Positions 16,891 through 26,664 of a stretch of DNA of 64,000 nucleotides are shown here, in pieces. Source of the stretch: Mycolicibacterium llatzerense. GTDB lineage: Bacteria; Actinomycetota; Actinomycetes; Mycobacteriales; Mycobacteriaceae. A program made the position numbers and the translations under genes. The first letter of the stretch is position 1; each line of letters opens with the position of its first letter. The notes under the pieces were generated by a model. It was not told the DNA's origin. It saw nothing but the letters and a program-made list of their open reading frames with translations, and did no database searches. The stretch lies in contig NZ_JXST01000006.1 in assembly GCF_000878195.1 (NCBI RefSeq), forward strand, positions 117,164 to 181,163, given 5' to 3'.

Positions 16891-18540
16891 ATGAACCCGT
16901 CGACGATTCAGGCGCGGGTCGTCGTCGACGAATTGATTCGCGGCGGCGTCCGCGACGTGGTGCTGTGCCCCGGCTCGCGTAACGCGCCACTGGCATTCGC
17001 GCTGGCCGACGCCGACCGGGCCGGCCGCCTGCGGCTGCACGTCCGCATCGACGAGCGCACCGCCGGCTACCTGGCCGTCGGCCTGGCGGTCGCCGAGGGT
17101 GCACCGGTGTGCATCGCGATGACGTCGGGCACCGCGGTCGCCAACCTCGGTCCGGCGGTGATCGAGGCGAACTACGCCCGCGTGCCGCTGATCGTGCTGA
17201 GCGCCAACCGGCCGTACGAACTGCTGGGCACCGGCGCCAACCAGACCATGGAACAGCTGGGCTATTTCGGCAATCAGGTGCGGGCGACAATCAGCCTCGG
17301 ACTGGCCGAGCCGACGGCCGACGTGGCCGCGTCCAATGCCCAGTGGCGCTCGGCCACCTGTCGAGTTCTGGTGGCGGCCAAGGGTTCTCGCACTGCCAAT
17401 GCCGGCCCGGTGCAGTTCGACATCCCGCTGCGGGAACCGCTGGTGCCCGACGACGAAAACGAGGTGCCGCACGGCGCCCCGTACTGCCCTGAAGGCCGTC
17501 CCGACGGCCGGCCGTGGACCTACACCCCGCCGGTCACGTTCGACCAGCCGCTCGAGATCGACCTGACCGCCGACACCCTCGTCATCGCCGGCCACGGTGC
17601 GGGCCGCCACGAGAACCTGTCGCACCTGCCGACCGTCGCTGAACCGACCGCACCGCCGGCCGACAACCCGGTGCACCCGCTGGCCCTGTCACTGGTCAGG
17701 CCGCAGCAGGTGATCATGCTGGGCCGGCCCACGCTGCACCGGCCGGTGTCGGCGCTGCTCGCGGACCCGTCGGTGCCCGTCTACGCCCTGACTACCGGGC
17801 CGCGCTGGCCCGATGTGTCCGGCAATTCGCAGGCCACCGGCACCCGGGCCATCACCTCCGGCACCCCGGACCCGGACTGGCTCCGCCGCTGCGCCGAAGC
17901 CAACGCCCGCGCCGAGCACGCGGTGCGCGACCAGCTCGCGGCCTACGAACTGACCACCGGCCTGCACGTGGCGGCCGCCGTCGCCGACGGCCTGCAGCCG
18001 GGCGATCAACTGGTGCTCGGCGCCTCCAACCCGGTGCGTGACGCCGCGCTCGTCGGGCTGAACTCTCACGACATCTCGGTGCGGTCCAACCGCGGTGTCG
18101 CCGGGATCGACGGCACCGTGTCCACCGCCATCGGCGCCGCGCTGGCCCACACCAAAGGCCGGACCGTCGCGCTCATCGGCGACCTGACCTTCGTGCACGA
18201 CAGCTCGGGCCTGCTGATCGGCCCCACCGAGCCGACGCCGAAGGCGCTGACCATCGTCGTCTCCAACGACAACGGCGGCGGCATCTTCGAGCTGCTGGAG
18301 CAGGGCGATCCCCGGTTCTCCGACGTGTCGTCGCGCATCTTCGGCACGCCGCACGACGTCGACATCGCGGCCCTGTGCCGGGCGTACCACGTCGAGTGCC
18401 GGCAGGTGGAGGCCGACGGACTGGCCGCCGTACTGCGCGAACCCTTCGAGGGCATGCGCGTGCTTGAGGTCAAGGCGGACCGGTCCTCCCTGCGGTCGCT
18501 GCACGCTTCGATACGGGCGGCGATCAAGGGCGCCCATTGA
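16891..18540 (+). CDS. menD: SEPHCHC synthase
   Basis: 549-residue thiamine-diphosphate enzyme that joins 2-oxoglutarate and isochorismate in menaquinone synthesis. The N-terminal Pyr domain has [14 protein letters not shown] and [13 protein letters not shown]. The C-terminal PP domain binds ThDP-Mg through [13 protein letters not shown] and SNDNGGGIF. Length and order match Rv0555. It follows bpoC by 21 bp, and its stop overlaps the TTG start of the membrane protein. Confidence 0.95.
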   Translation: MNPSTIQARVVVDELIRGGVRDVVLCPGSRNAPLAFALADADRAGRLRLHVRIDERTAGYLAVGLAVAEGAPVCIAMTSGTAVANLGPAVIEANYARVPLIVLSANRPYELLGTGANQTMEQLGYFGNQVRATISLGLAEPTADVAASNAQWRSATCRVLVAAKGSRTANAGPVQFDIPLREPLVPDDENEVPHGAPYCPEGRPDGRPWTYTPPVTFDQPLEIDLTADTLVIAGHGAGRHENLSHLPTVAEPTAPPADNPVHPLALSLVRPQQVIMLGRPTLHRPVSALLADPSVPVYALTTGPRWPDVSGNSQATGTRAITSGTPDPDWLRRCAEANARAEHAVRDQLAAYELTTGLHVAAAVADGLQPGDQLVLGASNPVRDAALVGLNSHDISVRSNRGVAGIDGTVSTAIGAALAHTKGRTVALIGDLTFVHDSSGLLIGPTEPTPKALTIVVSNDNGGGIFELLEQGDPRFSDVSSRIFGTPHDVDIAALCRAYHVECRQVEADGLAAVLREPFEGMRVLEVKADRSSLRSLHASIRAAIKGAH

Positions 18541-19040
18541 ATTGGGCGGGCCTGCGGTGCCGGGCCAATACCTTGTGGGACAAGCTGATTCCGCTGCTCG
18601 TCGGCAGCGGCGAGGAGACCCGGTCGCAGCGCACCATCCGCCGGATCCGGATCGGCATCGTCATCGTGGCGTGCCTGGTGACCCTGCAATCGGTGCTGCT
18701 GGTCCTCGGTGCCTGGCGTAACGATCAGCAGATCGAGCACAACATGGGAACCGCGGCCGCCGAGGTGCTCTCGGCCGGCCCGCGGCGCTCCACCATCGAA
18801 TTCGTGACGCCCGACCGCGTCACCTACCGGCCCGAACTCGGCGTGCTGTACCCGTCCGAGCTGGAGACCGGGATGCGCATCTACGTCGAATACGACCGCA
18901 GCAACCCGGATCTGGTGCGGGTGCAGAACCGCAACGCGTCGCTCGCCGTCATCCCCGCCGGATCGATCGCCGTGGTGGGCTGGTTGGTCGCCGGGGTCCT
19001 GCTCGGCCTCGTGACTCTCGTACAGCGCCGGCTGGGTTAG
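18537..19040 (+). CDS. DUF3592-type membrane protein (Rv0556-like)
   Basis: 167 residues with two membrane helices: [21 protein letters not shown] (about 39-60) and [20 protein letters not shown] (about 142-162). An extracytoplasmic beta-rich domain between them contains [22 protein letters not shown], as in DUF3592 proteins. The TTG start overlaps the menD stop (TTGA). Function is unknown; linkage to menD is conserved in M. tuberculosis. Confidence 0.8.
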   Translation: MNWAGLRCRANTLWDKLIPLLVGSGEETRSQRTIRRIRIGIVIVACLVTLQSVLLVLGAWRNDQQIEHNMGTAAAEVLSAGPRRSTIEFVTPDRVTYRPELGVLYPSELETGMRIYVEYDRSNPDLVRVQNRNASLAVIPAGSIAVVGWLVAGVLLGLVTLVQRRLG

Positions 19041-19711
19041 GTGGTCCGCTGACCTCCGGTCAGCTTGGCCAGCCACCCGGTCTCCTGGATGTCGACCACG
19101 GCATCGGCGCTGAGGTCGTACACCGTGGGCGTGCCGGCGTCACCGTCGCGGATCGCCTGCAGCCGGGTCTCGTTGGTCAGTGTCATCTCGTCGGTGTCGA
19201 CGGCATGTCCGCCGGACCGGATGCTCGCCACGGCCTCGGCGCTGACGCCGGAGTCGGCGGCCCAGCCCGCGAGCTGACCGTCGGACGGCGCCGAACCCCC
19301 GGGGCTCTGGTGCCCCCACAATGTCGCGACGTACGCCTGCAGTGCCGGCGCCGAGGTGCCGTGCCCCGCGGCCAGGAACATCGCGCCCGCCACCTTGGCC
19401 GAATAGCCGTACGCGGTGTCCAAGAAGGTCACCGGGCGGTAGGTGACGGTCAGCAGCCCTAGGGCGATCAGGCCCTTCATCTCCGGTCCGTCGGTGTCCT
19501 GCAGGTGCGCGCAGTGCGTGCACTGCGGCTCGGTGTACACCTCGATCTGCGCGGGGGCGTCGGGCCGGCCCGCGATGATGCCGAAGCCATCCGCGGTGAG
19601 GGAGACGCCCGGCACATCCGGGTCCTGCAACGCCGATCCGGAGACGGTGCGGCCGCAGCCGGTGAGTGCCAGCACGGTGGCCAATACGAGGATCAGCCGA
19701 GGTAGACGCAT
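19037..19711 (-). CDS. Thioredoxin-fold lipoprotein (DsbA-like)
   Basis: 224 residues. A lipoprotein signal peptide ends in the lipobox LTGC (Cys19), so the protein should be anchored outside the membrane. The DsbA/thioredoxin-like domain has an active-site CxxC in EPQCTHCAHL (Cys64, Cys67), and GTPTVYDL supplies the cis-Pro loop. It probably takes part in disulfide exchange in the cell envelope. It is convergent with, and overlaps by 4 nt, the DUF3592 gene. It is not between menD and mgtA in M. tuberculosis, so it may be an insertion here. Confidence 0.87.
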   Translation of the reverse strand: MRLPRLILVLATVLALTGCGRTVSGSALQDPDVPGVSLTADGFGIIAGRPDAPAQIEVYTEPQCTHCAHLQDTDGPEMKGLIALGLLTVTYRPVTFLDTAYGYSAKVAGAMFLAAGHGTSAPALQAYVATLWGHQSPGGSAPSDGQLAGWAADSGVSAEAVASIRSGGHAVDTDEMTLTNETRLQAIRDGDAGTPTVYDLSADAVVDIQETGWLAKLTGGQRTT

Positions 19712-19833
19712 GCTGACCCCTTTCTCGCCTCGGTGCGACAGACGATACCGGGGGTACCCGAGTTGTGCGGGTCTTCGCGTCGCGTACCCCTGTCGGCAAC
19801 CTGACGGTCAGGCTGCGCTGCCAGCCTGCAGGT

Positions 19834-20961
19834 GTGCGAGTTGCGATCGTGGCGGAGTCCTTTCTCCCGAATGTCAACGGCGTCACCAATTCGGTGCTCC
19901 GGGTGCTCGAGCACCTCCGCCGGAACGGCCATGAGGCGCTGGTGATCGCGCCGGACACACCACGGGGCGAAGAACCCGCCGACGCTTTCTGCGGAGATGT
20001 CCCCGTGCACCGCATCCCGTCCCGCATGTTCCCCAAGGTGACGTCATTGCCGTTGGGTGTGCCGCGGCCGCGAATGGTGCGGGTACTGCGCGATTTTCGT
20101 CCCGACGTGGTGCACCTGGCCTCGCCCGCGCTACTGGGCTACGGCGGACTGCACGCCGCGCGCTTCCTCGGTATCCCGACCGTCGCGGTGTTCCAGACCG
20201 ACATCGCCGGGTTCGCCCAGAGCTACGGCGTCGGCGTGATGACGAACGTCGCATGGGCCTGGAACCGGCATCTGCACTCACGGGCCGACCGGACCCTGGC
20301 GCCGTCCAGTGCGACCATGGAAGACCTTGTCTCCCATCGGATTCCGCGTGTGCACAAGTGGGGTCGCGGCGTCGACGTCACAGGCTTCGCGCCGTCGGCA
20401 CGCAGTGCCGCGCTGCGGGCGCAATGGTCGCCCGACGGTAAGCCGGTGGTGGGCTTCGTCGGCCGGTTGGCCCCGGAGAAGCACGTCGAGCGCCTGGCCG
20501 CACTGGCCGGCCGCAATGACCTGCAGCTCGTGGTGGTCGGTGACGGCATCGACCAGGCGAAGCTCGAAAAACTCTTGCCCACAGCAGTTTTCACCGGCGC
20601 GCTGTATGGCCAGGAGCTGGCCACGGCGTACGCCAGCATGGACGTTTTCGTGCACCCGGGGGAGCACGAGACGTTCTGTCAGGCGGTACAGGAGGCCATG
20701 GCGTCGGGTCTGCCGGTGATCGCCCCGGATGCGGGTGGTCCGCGCGACCTGGTGACGCCCATGCACACCGGATTGCTGTTGCCGGTACCGGATTTCGAGG
20801 CGTCCCTGCCCGCCGCGGTCGATCACCTGCTGGCCGAACGGTCCCGCTACTCGGTGGCCGCGCGGCGCAGCGTGCTGGGCCGCACGTGGCCCGCCGTGTG
20901 CGACGAACTCCTCGGCCACTACGACGCCGTCCTCGGCGAGCGCCGCGCCCTGGCTGCCTAG
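19834..20961 (+). CDS. mgtA: GDP-mannose-dependent alpha-mannosyltransferase (MgtA/PimB type)
   Basis: 375-residue GT-B glycosyltransferase, family 4 type. It matches Rv0557 closely: [17 protein letters not shown] at the start, [68 protein letters not shown] (donor-binding EX7E). In M. tuberculosis this enzyme mannosylates a glucuronyl diacylglycerol and was first called PimB. GTG 19834 is chosen by alignment with Rv0557; an open frame extends further upstream without support. Confidence 0.92.
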   Translation: MRVAIVAESFLPNVNGVTNSVLRVLEHLRRNGHEALVIAPDTPRGEEPADAFCGDVPVHRIPSRMFPKVTSLPLGVPRPRMVRVLRDFRPDVVHLASPALLGYGGLHAARFLGIPTVAVFQTDIAGFAQSYGVGVMTNVAWAWNRHLHSRADRTLAPSSATMEDLVSHRIPRVHKWGRGVDVTGFAPSARSAALRAQWSPDGKPVVGFVGRLAPEKHVERLAALAGRNDLQLVVVGDGIDQAKLEKLLPTAVFTGALYGQELATAYASMDVFVHPGEHETFCQAVQEAMASGLPVIAPDAGGPRDLVTPMHTGLLLPVPDFEASLPAAVDHLLAERSRYSVAARRSVLGRTWPAVCDELLGHYDAVLGERRALAA

Positions 20962-20977
20962 CGCTTTTCCTCTTCCC

Positions 20978-21106
20978 GCGAGCGCGCGTGTTTGCCTGCG
21001 ACACGCCGTATTTGGTGTGCGGGAGCGTCACGCTCGCGACCGCCGAGCGTGACGAATATGCACGCATTCACCGGCGTGCCGTGCGCAGACACGCGCGTTC
21101 GCGAGA
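20978..21106. repeat. Nested inverted repeat (cruciform-like) in intergenic region
   Basis: The inner stem is perfect, 11 bp: CGTCACGCTCG (21026-21036) and CGAGCGTGACG (21044-21054), loop 7. Outer arms (about 20978-21010 and 21073-21106) are imperfectly complementary over roughly 30 bp, sharing GCGCGTGT/ACACGCGC and CGACACGCC/GGCGTG blocks. It lies between mgtA and a convergent small gene, so it could terminate both, or be a dispersed mycobacterial intergenic repeat. Confidence 0.6.
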
Positions 21107-21141
21107 GGGGTCAGGGTCCGTCGCGGACCGTGGCCGTCCGG

Positions 21142-21420
21142 CTACGAGGTCACTCGCACCAGGTCGTAGACGTACGAGCGGTCATCCTTGCGGCTCACCC
21201 ACACGCCCTCGGGCGGTAGGTAGCCGAGCCCCGCGTAATCGAACGGGCGACTCGACACCGCGCCAGATTCCGAGCACACCGCCCACCCAAAATGCGGCAA
21301 TCGTCGGACCCAGATATCCAGATCGACCCGCTTGTAGGACGGGAAACCGTGAGCCTCACCGTCTTCGGCGAACTCATAGGTCAACCCGTCCACTCGTCGG
21401 ACGAATTTCAGGCCCGCCAT
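21142..21420 (-). CDS. Conserved-looking hypothetical protein, 92 residues
   Basis: Product begins MAGLKFVRRVDGLTYEFAED and is rich in aromatic and charged residues, with no signal peptide or membrane helix. It starts 13 nt after the SDR stop, in the same orientation, so the two are probably one transcript. Domain family not recognised. Confidence 0.65.
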   Translation of the reverse strand: MAGLKFVRRVDGLTYEFAEDGEAHGFPSYKRVDLDIWVRRLPHFGWAVCSESGAVSSRPFDYAGLGYLPPEGVWVSRKDDRSYVYDLVRVTS

Positions 21421-21433
21421 CTGGGTGGTCCCC

Positions 21434-22258
21434 TCAGCCTTGGGCGAGCTCGGAGACGGGCTGCCACTCTTCCCAGGTGCGCAAGCGGTTTTCGTAGTCG
21501 GCCTTGGCGATCTGCAGCGGTGCACTACCGAAAAAGACTCGCAGCGGCGGGTTCTCGGCATCGACGATCTTGAGCACCGCGGCGGCCGACGCCTCCGGGT
21601 TGCCCGGAACCGCGTTGCGCTCGCCGCGCCAGCGCGCGACGTCTGCGCGCAGCCCGTCATACACCTCGAGCTCGGTGGTCCGCTTCGCTGACGCGCCGCC
21701 CCAGTCCGTCGAGAAGCCGCCCGGCTCGATCAGCGTGACGTGAATCCCGAACCGCTCCACCTCGGCGGCCAGCGACTGCGAGAAACCCTCCAGCGCCCAC
21801 TTGGACGCGTGGTACGCGCCGAGGCCCGCGAACGCACTGATGCCACCGATCGAGGACACCTGGATGATGTGCCCGCCGCCCTGTGCGCGCAGGTACGGCA
21901 GCGCCGCCTGCGTGATCCACAGCGCGCCGAAGACGTTGGTTTCGATCTGATCCCGGGCCTCGGCCTCGGACAGCTCCTCGACGAAGCCGAACTGGCCGTA
22001 GCCCGCGTTGTTGACGACGACGTCCAGCCGGCCGAAGTGCTTGTGCGCGGCCTGCACCGCGGCGAAGTCGGCGTTCCGGTCGGTGACATCGAGCGCGATC
22101 GGCAGCAGTGCGTCGCCGTACTTGGCCACCAGATCGTCGAGCGTCGACACATCCCGCGCCGTCGCGGCCACCTTGTCGCCGCGCTCCAGCGCCGCAGCCG
22201 TCCACTCCCGTCCGAAGCCGCGCGATGTACCCGTGATGAACCAGACTTTTGCACCCAT
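21434..22258 (-). CDS. Short-chain dehydrogenase/reductase (classical SDR)
   Basis: 274-residue NAD(P)-dependent oxidoreductase. Cofactor motif [13 protein letters not shown] near residue 7, NNAGYG near 82, SSIGG with the catalytic Ser near 135, YHASK with Tyr/Lys near 150. An Arg in TGTSRGFG suggests NADPH preference, by family rule. It is divergent from menG. Substrate unknown; the sequence resembles oxidoreductases annotated as broad short-chain dehydrogenases in actinobacteria. ATG 22258 is preferred over an extension that runs into the menG promoter region. Confidence 0.88.
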   Translation of the reverse strand: MGAKVWFITGTSRGFGREWTAAALERGDKVAATARDVSTLDDLVAKYGDALLPIALDVTDRNADFAAVQAAHKHFGRLDVVVNNAGYGQFGFVEELSEAEARDQIETNVFGALWITQAALPYLRAQGGGHIIQVSSIGGISAFAGLGAYHASKWALEGFSQSLAAEVERFGIHVTLIEPGGFSTDWGGASAKRTTELEVYDGLRADVARWRGERNAVPGNPEASAAAVLKIVDAENPPLRVFFGSAPLQIAKADYENRLRTWEEWQPVSELAQG

Positions 22259-22315
22259 GCGGCTTACAGCCCCTGCGGTGGCCGTTCCATTCCCGTGGCC
22301 GGTAGCGTCAACCAC

Positions 22316-23020
22316 GTGAGTCGCGCGTCATTGGAGAAGGATCCGCACGAGGTCGCGTCGATGTTCGACGGCGTGGCCCGTCGCTACGACATCACCAATA
22401 CGGTGCTGTCGCTGGGCCAGGATCGGTTCTGGCGGCGGCAGACGCGCGCGGCGCTGGGCATCGGCCCAGGTGACAAGGTGCTGGACCTGGCTGCCGGGAC
22501 CGCGGTGTCGACCGTCGAACTCGCGGCGTCCGGCGCGTGGTGCGTGGCCTGCGATTTCTCGGTCGGCATGCTGGCGGCCGGCGCGGCCCGGGACGTCCCG
22601 AAGGTCGCCGGCGACGCCACCAAACTGCCGTTCGACGACGGTGTGTTCGACGCGGTGACCATCAGCTTCGGGCTGCGCAACGTCGTCGACTTCACCGCCG
22701 GCCTGCGCGAGATGGCCCGCGTGACCCGGCCGGGCGGCCGCCTGGTGGTGTGCGAGTTCTCCACGCCGACCAATCAGCTGTTCGCCACGGCCTACAAGGA
22801 GTACCTGATGAAGGCGCTCCCGACGATGGCCACCGCGGTGTCGTCCAATCCCGAGGCGTACGTCTACCTCGCCGAGTCGATCCGGGCCTGGCCCGACCAG
22901 GACGACCTGGCGCGCCAGATCGAGGCCTCCGGCTGGTCGCAGGTGAAGTGGCGCAACCTGACCGGTGGGATCGTCGCGTTGCACGCCGCGGTGAAGCCGC
23001 CGATTGGCCTCTCCGTCTGA
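22316..23020 (+). CDS. menG: Demethylmenaquinone methyltransferase
   Basis: 234 residues (MenG/UbiE). It methylates demethylmenaquinone with SAM, the last core step of menaquinone synthesis. Signatures: [32 protein letters not shown] (SAM loop), [11 protein letters not shown] and [10 protein letters not shown] near the end. It corresponds to Rv0558 (also called menH). The GTG start is chosen because it matches the family N terminus. The next gene starts 2 nt after the stop. Confidence 0.95.
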   Translation: MSRASLEKDPHEVASMFDGVARRYDITNTVLSLGQDRFWRRQTRAALGIGPGDKVLDLAAGTAVSTVELAASGAWCVACDFSVGMLAAGAARDVPKVAGDATKLPFDDGVFDAVTISFGLRNVVDFTAGLREMARVTRPGGRLVVCEFSTPTNQLFATAYKEYLMKALPTMATAVSSNPEAYVYLAESIRAWPDQDDLARQIEASGWSQVKWRNLTGGIVALHAAVKPPIGLSV

Positions 23021-23022
23021 TC

Positions 23023-23958
23023 TTGAGTATCCCCGTCCTCGCTGTTGCCGGCTTTCTGGGCGCCGGTAAGACCACGCTGCTGAATCACCTGCTGCGCAAT
23101 GGCCGCGGGGCGCGAATCGGTGTGCTGGTCAACGACTTCGGCTCCGTCAACATCGATGCGATGCTGGTCGCCGGTCAGGTCGACGCCATGGCGTCGCTGT
23201 CCAACGGCTGCATCTGCTGCGTCGCCGAGGACGGTGAAGTCGCCGAGATGCTGGGCAAGCTGGCGGCGGTGCGCCCGGCCCTCGACCTGATCGTGGTGGA
23301 GGCCAGCGGCGTCGCCGAGCCGCCCGCGGTGGCGCGCACCATCATGACCGCCGGCTCGGACGACTTCCACTACGCCGGCCTGGTGCTGGTGGTCAACGGA
23401 TGCGAACCGGAGTTCGGGCACGGGTTGCCGGTGGCCGATCTGGTGGTGCTCAACCGTGCCTCTGAAGCCGCCGACATCGACGACGTGCTCGCTCGAATTC
23501 GCGCCCAAAATCCGCGAGTTCCGGTGCAGCTCACCGATTTTGCGCGCATCGACCCGACGCTGCTCATCGACGTTCCGGAGCGCGCCCCACAGGCCCAGCT
23601 GTCGTTCGACGAGCTGCTGCACGACGATCACGACCACGAGCACCCCGTCTACCAGGCCGTCGAATACGCCACCGACGCCCACCTGAATCCGCGCCGGCTG
23701 CTGGCCCTGCTGCGGGACCGTCCCGAAGGTCTGTACCGGGCAAAGGGTTTCGTCGACTTCGGGGCCGGACACCGGTACCTGCTGCAGCTGGTCGGTGGCT
23801 CGCTGCGGCTGCAGAAGCGCCGCGGCGCCGGCACCCAGCTGGTGTGCATCGGCACCGGCATGGACATCGACGGGGTGCGCGCGGCGCTGCACGAGTGCAC
23901 CACGGAACCGGCCGACGAGAACGCGATCCTCGGGGTGCACAGATACGTGGTCCACTAG
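23023..23958 (+). CDS. CobW/COG0523-type metal-chaperone GTPase
   Basis: 311 residues. The G3E GTPase domain has Walker [12 protein letters not shown] (10-20), the metal-binding GCICC (Cys63, Cys65, Cys66) and a base-like segment VVLNRAS, which departs from the usual NKxD. A His/Asp-rich loop, HDDHDHEH, lies near residue 203. A CobW C-terminal domain follows. These proteins deliver Zn, Co or other metals. The TTG start two nt after the menG stop suggests translational coupling; the functional connection with menaquinone is unclear. Confidence 0.85.
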   Translation: MSIPVLAVAGFLGAGKTTLLNHLLRNGRGARIGVLVNDFGSVNIDAMLVAGQVDAMASLSNGCICCVAEDGEVAEMLGKLAAVRPALDLIVVEASGVAEPPAVARTIMTAGSDDFHYAGLVLVVNGCEPEFGHGLPVADLVVLNRASEAADIDDVLARIRAQNPRVPVQLTDFARIDPTLLIDVPERAPQAQLSFDELLHDDHDHEHPVYQAVEYATDAHLNPRRLLALLRDRPEGLYRAKGFVDFGAGHRYLLQLVGGSLRLQKRRGAGTQLVCIGTGMDIDGVRAALHECTTEPADENAILGVHRYVVH

Positions 23959-24011
23959 CCCGCCTGGCTGCCCGATATTCTGACCCCTCACCTGAGTTCG
24001 AGGAGCCCCAG

Positions 24012-24293
24012 TTGTTCAAGGTCAATGAGTACTTCGATGGCAAGGTCGCATCGATCGCCTTCGCGCCGGCCGAGGGGCCCGCGACTGTCGGCGTCATGGC
24101 CGTCGGCGAATACGAGTTCGGCACCTCCAGCCTCGAGATCATGCACGTGGTCTCCGGCGGCTTGACCGTCAAGCTGCCCGGCAGCGACGAGTGGGAAACC
24201 TTCGCCGCCGGAACGCAATTCACCGTGCCGGCCGACAGCAAGTTCGGCGTCCGCGTCGAGGTCGAGACCGCGTACCTCTGCGAATACCGGTAA
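24012..24293 (+). CDS. ppnP: Pyrimidine/purine nucleoside phosphorylase, DUF1255/PpnP family
   Basis: 93 residues, the size of E. coli PpnP. Matching stretches are [37 protein letters not shown] and YLCEYR at the C terminus. It is a small cupin that phosphorolyses diverse nucleosides. RBS GAGGAG is 6 nt before the TTG start. The perfect hairpin after it probably ends the menG-cobW-ppnP run. Confidence 0.9.
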   Translation: MFKVNEYFDGKVASIAFAPAEGPATVGVMAVGEYEFGTSSLEIMHVVSGGLTVKLPGSDEWETFAAGTQFTVPADSKFGVRVEVETAYLCEYR

Positions 24294-24306
24294 CCGTCCG
24301 CCTACG

Positions 24307-24350
24307 GTGAACTTGGTCGCGACTTTTCACAAAATCGCGACCAAGTTCAC
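24307..24350. terminator. Long perfect hairpin between ppnP and esterase
   Basis: A perfect 16-bp inverted repeat, GTGAACTTGGTCGCGA (24307-24322) with its complement at 24335-24350. The 12-nt loop contains TTTT and AAAA, which could extend the pairing. It starts 13 bp after the ppnP stop and ends 21 bp before the esterase start. It could be a terminator, an operator or a dispersed repeat. Confidence 0.55.
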
Positions 24351-24371
24351 TTTGCGCACCAAGATGGGCCC

Positions 24372-25430
24372 ATGCCCTTCGGACGCCTCGCTGACCCTGA
24401 CTGCACCATCGGCACCGACCCGCGCGCTGATCCGCGCATGGTCAAAGGGCTCGCCGCGTTCGGGATGGACGGCCGACTGCCGGAACCGCCCCTGACGCTC
24501 GACTCCCCGCTCGAGCAGCTCGTGGAGTTCTCCAACTTCGCCGAACAGGGGACCGGCGCCGTCCTGAAGATGTTGGGGGAGAAGGCCCCCGCGCCCGAGG
24601 GCGTCAGCAGCACGACCACCACCATCACCGGCGCCGACGGCAACGAGATCACGCTCTACATCAGCCGGCCCACGGAGGCCGCAGGTCCGTTGCCCGCTGT
24701 GGTGCACCTGCACGGGGGTGGGATGGCCATCCTCAGCGCCGCGGACATCCAGTACGTCCGGCTCCGCGAGAACCTGGCGGCGGCAGGGCTCGTCGTCATC
24801 GGCGTCGAGTTCCGCAATTCCGGCGGCGCACTCGGCCCGCACCCGTTCCCCGCCGGGCTGGGCGATTGCGCGGCGGCCGTCCGGTGGACGGCGGCGAACA
24901 AAGACCAGCTCGGCATCAGCCACCTGATCGTGTCGGGGGAGTCCGGCGGCGGGAACCTGACACTGACGGTGGCGCTGAAGGCCAACCGGGAGGGCTGGGG
25001 CGACGAGATCGCCGGCGTCTACGCCCAGTGCCCCTACATCTCCAACCGGTGGCTCGAGGACGCCGACGACCTGCCGTCGCTGCGCGAGAACGACGGGTAC
25101 TTCATCAGCTGTCTGCAACTGGCCCTGCTGGGTTTCCTCTACGACCCAAACCAGGAGCATGCGCAGGACGGCACCTGCTGGGCCGGGGTGGCCACCGACG
25201 CGGATCTGGCAGGCCTGCCGCCGCACGTCATTTCGGTCAACGAGCTCGACCCGCTGCGCGACGAGGGCCTGGTCTACTACCGCAGGCTGGCGGCCGCCGG
25301 GGTGAGCGTCGTCGGCCGGATCGTGGCCGGCACCTGCCACGCCGGGGACATCCTGCTGGCCGGCGCCATGCCCGACGTCTTCGCCGCCACCATCCGCGAC
25401 ATCGCCGGGTTCGCGCGGTCGGTCAGCTGA
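24372..25430 (+). CDS. Alpha/beta hydrolase, hormone-sensitive-lipase-type esterase
   Basis: 352 residues. The oxyanion-hole motif HGGG is in VVHLHGGGM (near residue 117), the nucleophile elbow in VSGESGGGNL (near 190), and candidate acid and His are in NELDPLRDEG and GTCHAGD. The protein probably hydrolyses short or medium acyl esters. It converges with menJ, overlapping its end by 8 nt. No signal peptide is seen. Confidence 0.87.
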   Translation: MPFGRLADPDCTIGTDPRADPRMVKGLAAFGMDGRLPEPPLTLDSPLEQLVEFSNFAEQGTGAVLKMLGEKAPAPEGVSSTTTTITGADGNEITLYISRPTEAAGPLPAVVHLHGGGMAILSAADIQYVRLRENLAAAGLVVIGVEFRNSGGALGPHPFPAGLGDCAAAVRWTAANKDQLGISHLIVSGESGGGNLTLTVALKANREGWGDEIAGVYAQCPYISNRWLEDADDLPSLRENDGYFISCLQLALLGFLYDPNQEHAQDGTCWAGVATDADLAGLPPHVISVNELDPLRDEGLVYYRRLAAAGVSVVGRIVAGTCHAGDILLAGAMPDVFAATIRDIAGFARSVS

Positions 25431-26643
25431 ACGGCTTGCGCTGATCCAGCCGGCGCGAGCCCCGTCCGGCTCGGCGCCAGATGCGGGCGATCGCGTCGGT
25501 GTCCTCTTCGGTCACCAGGTTGCCCATGGCCCGGACCGCAACCGTCATCAGGTACTGCGACCGCATCGCGACCGGTCCGGTGATCGGCAGGAACTTCGGC
25601 ACGGTCAGCAGGATCGCCAGCCGGCGGGCCACCGAGAACCCCGCGGCGTAGTGCTCCTGCAGCACCGCGGGCCAGGCCGCGCTCAGATCACCCGAGCCCA
25701 GCAGATCGGCGGCCAGCCGCCCGGTCTCCAGGCCGTAGTCGATGCCCTCGCCGTTGAGCGGGTTGACGCACGCCGCCGCGTCGCCGATCAGCATCCAGTT
25801 GGGCCCCGCCACCCCGGACACCGCGCCACCCATCGGCAGCAGCGCCGACTTGGCCAGCCGGGGCTGACCCTCGAAGCCCCACTCGTCGCGGCGCAGGTCG
25901 GTGTAGTGGGCGAGCAGCGGGCGCAGCGCGGCGTCGGCCGGCCGCTTCTCGGTGGCCAGCGCGCCCACGCCGATGTTCACCTCGCCGTTGCCCAGCGGGA
26001 AGATCCAGCCGTAGCCGGGCAGCACCTCGCCTTCGGGCGAGCGCAGCTCCAGGTGCGACGTGATCCACGGTTCGGCGTGCCGGGGTGTCTCGATGTAGGC
26101 GCGGATCGCGACCCCGTACACCGTCTCCTGATGCCACTGCCGGCCCAGCACCCGGCCCAGCGTCGATCGGGCGCCGTCGGCGACGATGAGCTCACCCACG
26201 CCGATCTCTTGCCCGTCGTCGAGCTTCAGCGTGCGCACCCGGCCGGTGGCGTCGTGCTCCACGTCGACGGCTTTGACGCCCAGCAGCATCTTCGCGCCGG
26301 AGTCGGCCGCCACCTGCCGGATCCGATCGTCGAGTTCGGTGCGCGGCACGGCGCTGCTGGTGGCCGGGAACGACGGCCCGGGCCACCGGACCTCGCGCTG
26401 GGCGCCGAACCCGGCCATGCGCAGACCGTGATGGCTGACCCGGCCCTCGAGCCACTCACCGAGCCCGAGCTCACGCAGCTCCGCGATGGCCCGTGGAGTC
26501 AGGCCGTCGCCGCAGGCCTTGTCCCGGGGGAACTGCGCGGAGTCGATGACCAAGACGTCCCGGCCCCGGCGCGCTGCCCAGGCGGCAGCCGCGGAACCTG
26601 CCGGCCCGGCTCCGACCACGACCACATCTGCGTGCACGACCAT
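25423..26643 (-). CDS. menJ: Menaquinone reductase (geranylgeranyl-reductase family)
   Basis: 406-residue flavoprotein corresponding to Rv0561c (MenJ), which saturates one isoprene double bond of menaquinone to give MK-9(H2). The FAD motif is VVVVGAGPAGSAAA (about 7-20), followed by DKACGDGLTPRA, the typical geranylgeranyl-reductase CGDG motif. GDAAACVNPLNGEGIDYGLE supplies the second FAD motif. ATG 26643 gives an N terminus fitting the family. It is divergent from the prenyl synthase with only 21 bp between starts, so the two promoters must overlap within the genes or be leaderless. Confidence 0.92.
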   Translation of the reverse strand: MVVHADVVVVGAGPAGSAAAAWAARRGRDVLVIDSAQFPRDKACGDGLTPRAIAELRELGLGEWLEGRVSHHGLRMAGFGAQREVRWPGPSFPATSSAVPRTELDDRIRQVAADSGAKMLLGVKAVDVEHDATGRVRTLKLDDGQEIGVGELIVADGARSTLGRVLGRQWHQETVYGVAIRAYIETPRHAEPWITSHLELRSPEGEVLPGYGWIFPLGNGEVNIGVGALATEKRPADAALRPLLAHYTDLRRDEWGFEGQPRLAKSALLPMGGAVSGVAGPNWMLIGDAAACVNPLNGEGIDYGLETGRLAADLLGSGDLSAAWPAVLQEHYAAGFSVARRLAILLTVPKFLPITGPVAMRSQYLMTVAVRAMGNLVTEEDTDAIARIWRRAGRGSRRLDQRKPFS

Positions 26644-26664
26644 GCCGCCCAGTATGTTGGACCC

